Origin: DATEDA01 sp963820965
GTDB lineage: Bacteria > Pseudomonadota > Gammaproteobacteria > Burkholderiales > SG8-39
Direction of reading: 5' to 3'
Assembly: GCA_963820965.1 (NCBI GenBank)
Contig: CAWGCC010000036.1
Location: 119,048-183,047, forward strand
Length of the DNA: 64,000 nt
Numbering within the stretch: the stretch's first letter is position 1; each line of letters starts with the position of its first letter. The notes below the pieces were generated by a model. That model had not been told where the DNA came from. It ran no database searches and saw only the letters and a list, made by a program, of their open reading frames with translations. This document shows positions 25,057-33,690 of the stretch, piece after piece. The position numbers and the translations under genes are program-made.

Positions 25057-25830
25057 ATGGCCCAACTCTCTGCCATCGAGTGGACTGAAGCGACCTGGAA
25101 CCCGCTCACGGGTTGCACGAAAATCAGCCCGGGCTGCAAGAACTGCTACGCAGAGCGAATGGCGCTGCGCCTTCAGGCAATGGGGCAAGCGAACTACGCC
25201 AAAGGCTTCGCGCTGGCGCTGCACGAGCACATGCTCGGCGCTCCTCTGCGATGGAAGAAGCCTCGCCGTGTCTTCGTCAACTCGATGAGCGACCTTTTCC
25301 AGGACGGCGTCCCGCTCGACTTCATCAGAAAAGTCTTTGCCGTGATGGGAACAGCGGCCCGCCACCAATTCCAGATTCTCACGAAACGCTCGGAGCGGCT
25401 GAGCGCATTGAGCGACCTCCTGGAATGGATGCCGAACATCTGGATGGGTGTGAGCGTCGAGAGCTCAAAGTACGCGTTTCGAATAGAGCATCTGCGGCAA
25501 ACCGATGCTCGCATAAAGTTTTTGTCGCTGGAACCCCTCCTGTCTCCGCTGGGCAAATTGGATCTATCCGGAATTGACTGGGTGATCGTCGGGGGTGAAT
25601 CAGGCCCCAAGGCGAGGCCGATGGATCCAACGTGGGTGAGAGAGATCCGCGATCAGTGCATCACCTCCAACGTTCCATTCTTCTTCAAGCAATGGGGCGG
25701 AAAGCGGAAGAGTCGAACAGGGCGAGTACTGGATGGGCGCACCTGGAACGGATTTCCGCGCCCTCCGGCCAAGGAATCAAGCCGGCCTTCAGCCAGGAAG
25801 CGGATGCACGCAGTACCCGCAGAAGCTTGA
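25057..25830 (+). CDS. DUF5131 / phage Gp37-Gp68 family protein
   Basis: A 257-residue protein of the DUF5131 family, related to radical-SAM-like proteins. Three cysteines at 20, 27 and 30 (GCTKISPGCKNCYAERM) probably ligate an Fe-S cluster. Other family blocks are FVNSMSDLFQD, RHQFQILTKRSERL, MGVSVES, VIVGGESGPKARPM and FFFKQWGG. Length is normal. It lies between lexA and imuA with lower GC than both, suggesting horizontal entry into the SOS operon. Its reaction is unknown; a nucleic-acid-related role is inference from context. Confidence 0.88.
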   Translation: MAQLSAIEWTEATWNPLTGCTKISPGCKNCYAERMALRLQAMGQANYAKGFALALHEHMLGAPLRWKKPRRVFVNSMSDLFQDGVPLDFIRKVFAVMGTAARHQFQILTKRSERLSALSDLLEWMPNIWMGVSVESSKYAFRIEHLRQTDARIKFLSLEPLLSPLGKLDLSGIDWVIVGGESGPKARPMDPTWVREIRDQCITSNVPFFFKQWGGKRKSRTGRVLDGRTWNGFPRPPAKESSRPSARKRMHAVPAEA

Positions 25831-25873
25831 AGGCCAAACTGGTTTCAGTCTTCATCTGTAGTCGCCTCACCCC

Positions 25874-26632
25874 ATGGGTCTTGCCGACCGTGCCGTTTCA
25901 TTGCCAGCCCTCCTCGCCCGCGTCGATATCCGACGGGGCGATGCGCTCGCGCACGTGGCGAGCCCCAGCGTGCCGACCGGATTCCCGCAGCTCGATGCGG
26001 AACTGCCGGGCGGCGGCTGGCCGACCGGCGCGCTCGCCGAACTCCTACCTGCGCACGACGGCATCGGCGAGCTCCGCCTCCTGGGGCCGGCGCTCGCTCG
26101 TCTCGCCCGCGCCGGCGAGCGGCTCGCCTGGATCGCACCGCCGTATCTGCCCTATGCGCCCGCGCTCGCCGCGGCAGGCATCGCCCTCGGGCAGGTCCTG
26201 ATCGTCCGAACGCGCTCGGCGCGCGACGCGCTGTGGGCAGCCGAGCAGGCCTTGCGCTCCGCCGCCTGCGGCGCGGTGCTCGTCTGGCCGAGCGAAGCGA
26301 AGTACGCCGCTCTCCGGCGCCTGCAGCTCGCGGCCGAGGGCACCCGGGCGATGACGATGCTCTTTCGCGCGCCGCAGGCTGCCGGCGAGGCGTCGCCCGC
26401 CGCGCTGCGGCTCGCGCTAGCCACCGCCGCGGGTGGGATCGCAGTGCGAATCCTCAAGCGCCGCGGCGCGGTCTGCGAACGACCTGTGATCATTGATGCC
26501 TGGGGGAATTACAAGGGGGCCCGGCCCCCTTGTTCCAGCATGGGGGATATACAAGGGGAGACTCCCCTTGTTCGTACGAAGGGTTTTCTGCGGCCGCGGC
26601 TCGAGGATGAGGCCGCTTTCCTCCAAGGTTGA
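25874..26632 (+). CDS. imuA: ImuA, RecA-like mutasome accessory protein
   Basis: A 252-residue ImuA (SulA/RecA-like). Family features are VPTGFPQLDAELPGGGWPTG near residues 33-52 and the central RecA-like core. ImuA cooperates with ImuB and DnaE2 in SOS mutagenesis. The natural fold seems to end at RILKRRGAVCERPVIID (about 208). The remaining 44 residues are encoded largely by a 2 x 40-bp palindromic repeat (26501-26580) and look unlike ImuA, so the C-terminus has probably been replaced or extended by a repeat insertion. The stop is 16 bp before imuB. Confidence 0.88.
   Translation: MGLADRAVSLPALLARVDIRRGDALAHVASPSVPTGFPQLDAELPGGGWPTGALAELLPAHDGIGELRLLGPALARLARAGERLAWIAPPYLPYAPALAAAGIALGQVLIVRTRSARDALWAAEQALRSAACGAVLVWPSEAKYAALRRLQLAAEGTRAMTMLFRAPQAAGEASPAALRLALATAAGGIAVRILKRRGAVCERPVIIDAWGNYKGARPPCSSMGDIQGETPLVRTKGFLRPRLEDEAAFLQG
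26501..26580. repeat. Two tandem 40-bp palindromic units inside imuA
   Basis: Unit 1 (26501-26540) starts TGGGGGAATTACAAGGGGG and contains a palindrome with 11-bp arms (26511-26533). Unit 2 (26541-26580) starts TGGGGGATATACAAGGGG and contains one with 10-bp arms (26551-26571). Both palindromes have a single central base and share ACAAGGGG...CCCCTTGTTC. They encode residues about 210-236 of ImuA. Confidence 0.85.
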
Positions 26633-26648
26633 TCGCGGCCATCTCCCC

Positions 26649-28079
26649 ATGCAGCAATGGATCGCGCTGTACCTGCCGAACCTGCCGCTCGAAGCACTGA
26701 CGCGTGCGCTTGCCGCGCCTGAGCCGCAGGCCGTCGCAGAGCATCACCGCATCGTCGCCTGCGACGGCAAAGCCGCGGCGCGGGGCGTGCGCCCGGGACT
26801 CTCGACCGCGGCCGCAAGTGCGCTCGCCCGCGAGCTCGCGATCCTTCCGCGCAATCCGGCCGAGGAGACCGAGTGCCTTCTCGGTCTCGCCGGCTGGGCG
26901 GCGCAGTTCACGCCCAGCGTGGCGCTCGAGCTTCCCGACGCGCTCGCGCTCGAACTCTCCGGCAGCCTGAAACTCTTCCGTGGTCTCGAGCGCATCGCCG
27001 CGGGCTTGCGCGAAGGCTGCGCGCGCATGGGGTTCACCGCGCTCGTGGCGGCAGCGCCGACCGCGCGCGGCGCGAGCTGGCTCGCGCATGCCGGCAGCGA
27101 AGTCCTCGTCGCGGAACCCGCCGAGCTCGAACGGGCGCTCGCCGGGTTGCCGGTGCGGGTCATGACCGGCGACGCAGCTACGCTCGAAGCGCTCGCGGCC
27201 ATCGGCGCGACGCGCATTGGTGACGTGCTCGCGCTGCCACGGGCCGGACTCGCGCGCCGCTTCGGGCGAAAGCTCCTCGACGCCCTCGACCGTGCGCTCG
27301 GGCGTGTGCCCGATCCGCGCACTTTCTTCATCCCGCCGGCAGCGTTCCACGCCCGCCTCGAGTTGCCTGCGGAGGTGACGCAGACCGAAGCGCTGCTCTT
27401 CGCCGCGAAACGGCTCTTCGTGCAGCTCGAGGGGTTTCTCGCCGCGCGCGCCGGCGGCGTGCAGCGGCTCGCGCTCAGGCTGTTTCACCGCGAAGCTAAA
27501 TTCACCGCGGTGCCGATCGGGCTCGTTGCGCCGGCCCGCGACGCCGCGCACTTCACGCTGCTCGCGCGCGAGCGGCTCGCTGCGCTTGCGCTTCCGGAAG
27601 CGGTGCGCGCTATCGCGCTCGAAGCCGGCGACGTCGTGCCGCTCGTCGGCGAGGCGCTCGCGCTCTTCGACGACGGTGCCTCGTCGCCCGGGGATTGGAA
27701 GAAGCTCGTCGAGCGGCTGCGCGCCCGGCTTGGCGGCGCGGCGGTGCACGGTCTCGCCGTCGCTGCGGAGCATCGGCCGGAGCGTGCGTCGCGGGAATGC
27801 GAGGCCGGCGCCGGCACAGCCGGTGTAGGCCATCTCGGGCTTCGTCCCTTCTGGCTGCTGCCCGCGCCGCAGCCGCTCGCGGAGATCGACGCGGTGCCTC
27901 ACCGCGGCGGGCCGCTCAAGCTCCTTGCCGGTCCCGAGCGCGTCGAGTCGGGCTGGTGGGACGGCGGCGACGTCGCGCGCGACTACTTCGTCGCCGAGAC
28001 CGCCGACCGCGCGCTCGTGTGGGTGTATCGCGAGCGACGTCCGCCGGGGGGGTGGTTCCTGCACGGGTTGTTTGCGTGA
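26649..28079 (+). CDS. imuB: ImuB, Y-family polymerase-like mutasome protein
   Basis: A 476-residue DinB/UmuC-like protein lacking the catalytic acidic residues of true Y-family polymerases, as in ImuB. It starts MQQWIALYLPNLPLEAL; the region VACDGKAAARGVRPG replaces the active-site segment. The C-terminal part has LRPFWLLPAP, RDYFVAE and VWVYRERRPPGGWFLHG, typical of ImuB. It links ImuA, the beta clamp and DnaE2. Its TGA is followed immediately by the dnaE2 ATG. Confidence 0.93.
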   Translation: MQQWIALYLPNLPLEALTRALAAPEPQAVAEHHRIVACDGKAAARGVRPGLSTAAASALARELAILPRNPAEETECLLGLAGWAAQFTPSVALELPDALALELSGSLKLFRGLERIAAGLREGCARMGFTALVAAAPTARGASWLAHAGSEVLVAEPAELERALAGLPVRVMTGDAATLEALAAIGATRIGDVLALPRAGLARRFGRKLLDALDRALGRVPDPRTFFIPPAAFHARLELPAEVTQTEALLFAAKRLFVQLEGFLAARAGGVQRLALRLFHREAKFTAVPIGLVAPARDAAHFTLLARERLAALALPEAVRAIALEAGDVVPLVGEALALFDDGASSPGDWKKLVERLRARLGGAAVHGLAVAAEHRPERASRECEAGAGTAGVGHLGLRPFWLLPAPQPLAEIDAVPHRGGPLKLLAGPERVESGWWDGGDVARDYFVAETADRALVWVYRERRPPGGWFLHGLFA

Positions 28080-31000
28080 ATGCTCCCCGCCTACGCCGAG
28101 CTGCACTGCCTCACCAACTTCAGCTTTCTCCGCGGCGCCTCGCACCCGGAGGAGCTCGTTGCGCGGGCGTCCGCGCTCGGCTATGCCGCGCTCGCGGTCA
28201 CCGACGAGTGCTCGGTCGCAGGCGCCGTGCGCGCGCATCTCGCGGCGAAGGAGCATGGGCTCAAGCTGCTCGTCGGCACCGAGATCCACCTTGTCGATGG
28301 ACCGAAGCTCGTGCTGCTCGCTACGAGCCGTGCCGGCTACGGCAACCTCTCCGAGCTGATCACCAGGGGACGGCGCAGCGCCGGGAAGGGCCATTACCGG
28401 CTGACGCGAGACGATCTCGACCAGGGGGTGGCGGAGTGCCTCGCGTTGCTGGTGCCGGCATTGCACCCGCGGGACGCGGGGCAGGCACACGCCGAATGGC
28501 TCGCCGAGCGCTTCCCCGGCCGCGCGTGGATCGCCGCGGAGCTCCACTGCGGGTCCGACGACCGCGCCCGGCTGGCGAGCTTGCGTGCGCTCGCGGGTGC
28601 CGCGAGTCTCCCGCTAGTCGCCGCCGGCGACGTGCACATGCACGTGCGCTCGCGCCGCCGTCTACAGGACGTCCTCACCGCGGTGCGCCTGGGCCGTCCG
28701 GTGCGCGAGTGCGGTCATGCGCTTTTTCCGAACGCCGAGCGCAGCCTGCGGCTGCGGATGCGGCTCGCGCAGGCTTATCCGCCGGAGCTCCTCGCCGAGA
28801 CGCTGCGCGTCGCCGAACGGTGCGACTTCTCGCTCGACGAGCTGCGCTACGAGTATCCCGCGGAGCTCGTCCCTTCCGGCGAGACGCCGGCAAGCTGGCT
28901 GAGGCAACTCGCCGAGGACGGCCTGCGCTGGCGCTTTCCCGGCGGCGTGCCCGATCAGGTCCGCAGCCTCGTCGAGCACGAGCTCGCGCTCATCGCCGAC
29001 CTCGCCTACGAGCCCTTCTTCCTCACCGTTCACGACGCCGTGCGGTTCGCGCGCTCGAAGGGGATTCTCTGCCAGGGCCGCGGCTCGGCGGCGAACTCGG
29101 CGGTGTGCTACGCGCTCGGCATCACCGAAGTGGACCCGACGCGGATGTCGATGCTGTTCGAGCGCTTCATCTCCCGCGAGCGCAACGAGCCGCCCGACAT
29201 CGACGTCGACTTCGAGCATCAGCGGCGCGAGGAGGTCATCCAGTACATCTACGCCAAGTACGGGCGCGATCGCGCGGCGATCGCCGCGACCGTCATCACC
29301 TATCGTCCGAAGAGCGCGATCCGCGACGTCGGCAAGGCGCTCGGCCTGGAGCCGGCGCAGGTCGACCGGCTGGCGATGTCGCGCGCCTGGTGGGATCACT
29401 GGGGAATCCAGCCGGAGAAGCTCGCCGCGGACGGCTTCGACGCCACGAGCCCGCAAGTCCTGCAGCTGTGCGAGCTCGTGAACGCGCTCATCGGCTTCCC
29501 GCGCCATCTCTCGCAGCACACCGGCGGCTTCGTCATCGCGCGCGGCTCGCTCGAGCGTCTCGTGCCGGTCGAAAACGCGGCGATGGCCGACCGCAGCGTC
29601 ATCCAGTGGGACAAGGACGACCTCGACGCGCTCGGTCTCCTGAAGGTCGACGTGCTGGCGCTCGGGATGCTCTCGGCGATCCGGCGGGCGCTCGACATGA
29701 TCGGCGAGCGCCGCGGGGCACCGTTCACGATGGCCGACGTGCCGGCCGAGGACCCGGCGACCTACGAGATGATCCAGTCCGCCGACACCATCGGCGTGTT
29801 CCAGATCGAGTCGCGCGCGCAGATGGCGATGCTGCCGCGCCTGCGGCCGTCCTCGTTCTTCGACCTCGTGATCGAGGTGGCGATCGTGCGCCCGGGGCCG
29901 ATCCAGGGCGGCATGGTGCACCCCTATCTCCGCCGCCGGCAGGAACTGGAGCCGGTCGACTATCCGAGCGATGCGGCACGGCAGGTGCTCGAGCGCACGC
30001 TCGGCGTGCCGATCTTCCAGGAGCAGGTGATGCAGCTCGCGGTGGTCGCCGCCGGCTTCACGCCAGGCGAGTCGGACGCCCTCCGCCGCGCGATGGCGGC
30101 GTGGCGGCGCAAGGGCGGGCTCGAGCCGTTCGAGCGTCGGCTGAAGGACGGCATGCGCAAACGCGGCTACCCGCCCGAGTTCGCGGAAGGGATCTACCGC
30201 CAGATCCTCGGTTTTGGCGAGTACGGCTTTCCGGAATCGCACGCGGCGAGCTTCGCGCTGCTCGTCTACGTGTCGGCGTGGATCAAGCGCCATCATCCGG
30301 CGGCGTTCTGCGCCGCGCTGCTCAACAGCCAGCCGATGGGCTTCTACGCGCCGTCGCAGCTCGTGCAGGACGCGCGGCGCCACGGCGTCGAGGTGCTGCC
30401 GGTCGACGCGCTTGCGAGCGACTGGGAATGCACGCTCGAGCCGCGCGATCCTGCGCCGGCTCTCCGGCTGGGCATGCTCATGGTGAAAGGCCTCTCGCAG
30501 GCCGGAGCGGAGCGAGTCGTTGCCGCGTGCCGCGAGCGGACGTTCGCAAGCGTCGACGACCTCGCGCGCCGCGCCCGGCTCGACGCCCGCGACCTTAAAT
30601 GCCTCGCCGCCGCCGGCGCGCTCAAGTCGCTCGCCGACCATCGGCGACGCGCGTACTGGGATGTCGTCGGCGTCGAAGCCCCCACCCCGCTCCTGCGCGA
30701 AGCACCGCTGGTCGAGGCGCCGCCGCGGCTGCGCCCGCCCACCGAAGGGGAGGATCTGGTTGCCGACTACGCGAGCCTTGGCCTCACGCTCGGCCGGCAT
30801 CCGCTGGCGCTGCTGCGCGCTCGCCTCGAGCGCATGCGGCTCGCCACCGCCGAGGAGATCCGGCGGCTGCCGCACGGCCGCCTCGCGCGCGCCTGCGGGA
30901 TCGTCACCGGGCGCCAGCGCCCCGACACCGCGTCCGGGGTCGTGTTCGTGACCCTCGAGGACGAGACCGGGTACGTCAACGTAGTCGTCTGGCGCGACCT

Positions 31001-31160
31001 CGGCGAGCGCCAGCGGCGCGAGCTGCTCGGCGCCCGGCTGATGGCGGTGCACGGTGTCGTCGAGCGCGAGGGCGAGGTCGTGCACCTCGTCGCCCGGCGG
31101 CTCGTCGACAGTAGCGCGCTGCTCGGCCGGCTCGTCACCCGCTCGCGCGATTTCCACTGA
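28080..31160 (+). CDS. dnaE2: Error-prone DNA polymerase DnaE2 (ImuC)
   Basis: A 1026-residue C-family polymerase of the DnaE2/ImuC type. It has an N-terminal PHP domain (YAELHCLTNFSFLRGAS), GRGSAANS near 333 and the catalytic Asp motif PPDIDVDFEHQRREEV near 370, followed by YGRDRAAIAATVITY. The C-terminus has an OB-like fold (VFVTLEDETGYVNVVVW). Length agrees with the family. It performs SOS-induced translesion synthesis as the last gene of the LexA-controlled operon. Confidence 0.95.
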   Translation: MLPAYAELHCLTNFSFLRGASHPEELVARASALGYAALAVTDECSVAGAVRAHLAAKEHGLKLLVGTEIHLVDGPKLVLLATSRAGYGNLSELITRGRRSAGKGHYRLTRDDLDQGVAECLALLVPALHPRDAGQAHAEWLAERFPGRAWIAAELHCGSDDRARLASLRALAGAASLPLVAAGDVHMHVRSRRRLQDVLTAVRLGRPVRECGHALFPNAERSLRLRMRLAQAYPPELLAETLRVAERCDFSLDELRYEYPAELVPSGETPASWLRQLAEDGLRWRFPGGVPDQVRSLVEHELALIADLAYEPFFLTVHDAVRFARSKGILCQGRGSAANSAVCYALGITEVDPTRMSMLFERFISRERNEPPDIDVDFEHQRREEVIQYIYAKYGRDRAAIAATVITYRPKSAIRDVGKALGLEPAQVDRLAMSRAWWDHWGIQPEKLAADGFDATSPQVLQLCELVNALIGFPRHLSQHTGGFVIARGSLERLVPVENAAMADRSVIQWDKDDLDALGLLKVDVLALGMLSAIRRALDMIGERRGAPFTMADVPAEDPATYEMIQSADTIGVFQIESRAQMAMLPRLRPSSFFDLVIEVAIVRPGPIQGGMVHPYLRRRQELEPVDYPSDAARQVLERTLGVPIFQEQVMQLAVVAAGFTPGESDALRRAMAAWRRKGGLEPFERRLKDGMRKRGYPPEFAEGIYRQILGFGEYGFPESHAASFALLVYVSAWIKRHHPAAFCAALLNSQPMGFYAPSQLVQDARRHGVEVLPVDALASDWECTLEPRDPAPALRLGMLMVKGLSQAGAERVVAACRERTFASVDDLARRARLDARDLKCLAAAGALKSLADHRRRAYWDVVGVEAPTPLLREAPLVEAPPRLRPPTEGEDLVADYASLGLTLGRHPLALLRARLERMRLATAEEIRRLPHGRLARACGIVTGRQRPDTASGVVFVTLEDETGYVNVVVWRDLGERQRRELLGARLMAVHGVVEREGEVVHLVARRLVDSSALLGRLVTRSRDFH

Positions 31161-31204
31161 CCCGGGATGTGTCCTCTCACGCGGTTAGACGGTAAGCTTC
31201 GCCC

Positions 31205-31747
31205 ATGTTTGACGAGATGCTCAAGCTCATCATCTCGCTCGCAGGACGGAGACCCGCGCCAACCCTCCCGCGCCGGCTGGATGCGCTGTTCGAGCGCCTT
31301 GCGCAGGCCACCGGTCCGGTCGAGGCGAGCCAGATCGAGGAGGCGATCTGGGGCGCGTGGATGTCGCATCCCGACCCGCTCGTCGAAGAGCGCCTCGAGC
31401 TCGCCACGCGCGCCATCGCCATCGGCGACCACGCCGGGGCCGAAAAGCTGCTCGATACGCTGGTCGCCGAGCATCCGGACTATGCGGAGGCGTGGAACAA
31501 ACGCGCCACCTTGTATTTCCGCGTGGGTCGTGACGTTGACAGCGTGCGCGACATTTGCAGGACGCTCGAGCTCGAGCCGCGGCATTTCGGCGCGGTTTGC
31601 GGGTTCGGGCAGATCTGCCTCCGGAAAGGCGAGCGCACCGGCGCGCTCTTCGCATTCGATGCCGCCCTGCGCATCAACCCCCATCTCGGCGCCGTCCGCG
31701 CCGCCCGCGAGGAACTCGCCGCCGAAGCGAGCGGGACGGCGCACTGA
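31205..31747 (+). CDS. TPR-like protein, paralogue 1
   Basis: A 180-residue probably cytosolic protein with no signal peptide. The N-terminus LPRRLDALFERLAQA and the motif EEAIWGAWMSHPDPL precede two or three TPR-like helical repeats (YAEAWNKRATLYFRVGR; FGAVCGFGQICLRKGERTGA). It is followed 34 bp later by a paralogue of the same length and motif order. Such tandem TPR proteins occur in many proteobacteria; no function is established. Confidence 0.75.
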   Translation: MFDEMLKLIISLAGRRPAPTLPRRLDALFERLAQATGPVEASQIEEAIWGAWMSHPDPLVEERLELATRAIAIGDHAGAEKLLDTLVAEHPDYAEAWNKRATLYFRVGRDVDSVRDICRTLELEPRHFGAVCGFGQICLRKGERTGALFAFDAALRINPHLGAVRAAREELAAEASGTAH

Positions 31748-31781
31748 CGCCGGCGACGTCGTCTTACCCGGCCATGGAACG

Positions 31782-32321
31782 ATGTACGCCGAGACCCTCA
31801 AACTGATCGTCCGCGCGCAACGGCGGCGCCCCTCGTACCGGCTCCACCGCCGGCTCGATGCCCTCCTCCGGCGACTCGCCGACGCCGCCGCCCCCCGGGC
31901 GGAGACGACGCAGGACGAAATCTGGGCGCTCTGGATGACCTATCCGGACCGGTCCGCGGCGGCCGAGCTCGAGCGCGCGACCCGCGCCATCGTCGTCGAG
32001 GACTTCGTCGCGGCCGAACGAATCCTGCACCGGCTCATCGCCCTGCACCCCGGTTTCGCCGAGGCCTGGCACAAGCGCGGGACGCTCTTCTACATGCAGG
32101 CGCGCGACGAAGAGAGCGTGCGGGACTTCCATCACGCGCTCGTCCTCGAGCCGCGCCACTTCGGTGCGATGCTGGCCTTCGCCGAGCTCTGCATCGCGGC
32201 CGGCCGCAAGGACGACGCGCTTTTCGCGCTCGACGTCGCCCTGCGGCTCAATCCGCATCTCGCCGCCAGCCGAGAGCAATATGAGGCGCTGCTCGCCGAG
32301 CGTCCCGGCGCCGGGCATTAG
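31782..32321 (+). CDS. TPR-like protein, paralogue 2
   Basis: A 179-residue paralogue of the preceding gene, with matching blocks DEIWALWMTYPDRS, FAEAWHKRGTLFYMQ, LVLEPRHFGAMLAFAELC and LRLNPHLAASREQ. ATG 31782 was chosen because it aligns with paralogue 1. Its 3' end overlaps the convergent argD stop by 4 bp. Confidence 0.75.
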   Translation: MYAETLKLIVRAQRRRPSYRLHRRLDALLRRLADAAAPRAETTQDEIWALWMTYPDRSAAAELERATRAIVVEDFVAAERILHRLIALHPGFAEAWHKRGTLFYMQARDEESVRDFHHALVLEPRHFGAMLAFAELCIAAGRKDDALFALDVALRLNPHLAASREQYEALLAERPGAGH

Positions 32322-33502
32322 CTCCGCAGGACTTGGCCCAGCACCTCGTCCAGCGTCGCCAGCATCGCGTGGATCTCGCCTGCCGAGATCGTCAGCGCCG
32401 GCATGAAGCGGAGCGTCGCGGGCCGCGGCGAGTTGAGCAGGAGGCCCGCTTCGCGCGCCGCGTCGACAACCTTGGCGCCGACCGGCCGCCCGAGATCGAG
32501 TGCCACGAGCAGCCCGCGGCCGCGGACTTCGCCCAGCGAGTGCTTCGCCGAGAGCTCCTTCAGGCCGTCGGTGAGCTCTCGCCCGCGCTGCGTAACGCTT
32601 TCGAGGAAACCGGGGGCAAGCAGCGCGTCCATCACTGCGCAGCCAACCGCGGTCATCAGCGGGTTGCCGTTGAACGTGCCGCCCTGGTCGCCGTGATCGA
32701 AGCAGCAGACCTCCTCCTTCGCGAGCAACGCAGCGAGCGGCACGCCACCGCCGATCCCCTTGCCTAGGGTCATGATGTCGGGTTCGATCCCGGAGTGTTC
32801 GTAGCCGAAGAGCCTCCCCGTACGTCCCATTCCCGTCTGAATCTCGTCCACGATCAGCAGGAGCTGACGCGCCGAGGTGAGTTCGCGGAGGTCGCGGAGG
32901 AAGCCATCGGTCGCCATCAGCACGCCTGCTTCGCCCTGGATCGGCTCGAGCATGACAGCTACGGTCCTCGCGCCGACGACGCGCTCGACCGAAGCGAGGT
33001 CGTTCAGCTGCGCCTTGGGAAAGCCGGGCACCTTCGGCTCGAACAGTGCGTCCCAGCCCGCCTTGCCCGACGCGGCCATGGTCGCGAGCGTGCGACCGTG
33101 AAACGCGTGGTCGAACGTGACGATCTCGTAGGCGCCGTCCCTGAACTTCGCGCCCCATTTGCGCGCGAGCTTGATCGCTCCCTCGTTCGCCTCGGCGCCG
33201 CTGTTGGTGAAGAACACCCGCTGGAAGCACGAGTGGTCGACAAGCTGCTTCGCCAGCCGCGCGCTCGGCGCATTCCAGAACGCCGGGCTCGGGTTGACGA
33301 GCGTCGCCGCCTGGGCGGCGAGCGCCTCGGCGATCGCGCGCGGACTGTGACCGAGCGAGTTCACGGCCCAGCCCTGGACGAAGTCGAGATACTTCCGCCC
33401 GGTGTGATCCCAGATCCACGACCCCTCGCCGCGGACGAAGACGAGGCGCGGGCGGGAAGTGATTTCCATCAGGGCGTGCAGGGGAAAGTCCTCGAGCTCC
33501 AT
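32318..33502 (-). CDS. argD: Acetylornithine aminotransferase ArgD-like
   Basis: A 394-residue class III aminotransferase. Key features are NSGAEANEGAIKLAR, the HGRT loop, Asp219 (IVDEIQTGMGRTG) binding the pyridine nitrogen and the PLP Schiff-base Lys248 (TLGKGIGGGVPL). It interconverts N-acetylornithine and N-acetylglutamate semialdehyde in arginine synthesis, and related enzymes also act on succinylornithine. ATG 33502 has GAGGAA 8 nt upstream and is preferred to the GTG six bases before it. Confidence 0.88.
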   Translation of the reverse strand: MELEDFPLHALMEITSRPRLVFVRGEGSWIWDHTGRKYLDFVQGWAVNSLGHSPRAIAEALAAQAATLVNPSPAFWNAPSARLAKQLVDHSCFQRVFFTNSGAEANEGAIKLARKWGAKFRDGAYEIVTFDHAFHGRTLATMAASGKAGWDALFEPKVPGFPKAQLNDLASVERVVGARTVAVMLEPIQGEAGVLMATDGFLRDLRELTSARQLLLIVDEIQTGMGRTGRLFGYEHSGIEPDIMTLGKGIGGGVPLAALLAKEEVCCFDHGDQGGTFNGNPLMTAVGCAVMDALLAPGFLESVTQRGRELTDGLKELSAKHSLGEVRGRGLLVALDLGRPVGAKVVDAAREAGLLLNSPRPATLRFMPALTISAGEIHAMLATLDEVLGQVLRS

Positions 33503-33529
33503 CGGCACAGTTCCTCGTTCATGAGACCT

Positions 33530-33563
33530 GAAAAGACGAAGGCCACAGAGTCTGTGGCCTTCG
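33530..33563 (-). terminator. Hairpin with T-tract between cfa and argD
   Basis: Thirteen-base arms (CGAAGGCCACAGA / TCTGTGGCCTTCG) around one central base form a strong stem. On the minus strand it is followed by TCTTTTC. It could terminate cfa transcription or act as a leader attenuator of argD, which starts 28 bp downstream. Confidence 0.65.
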
Positions 33564-33690
33564 CGATGTTCGAGCCACGTCGCTCATCGTCGTCGCGCGC
33601 GCGGGCGCGTCGCTTCACGGGCAGCCCGGCCTCGGCGGCGAAGGAAGGAGCGATGCATAGCGCCAGTGTGCGTCACGGAGTCCGCGCGCG

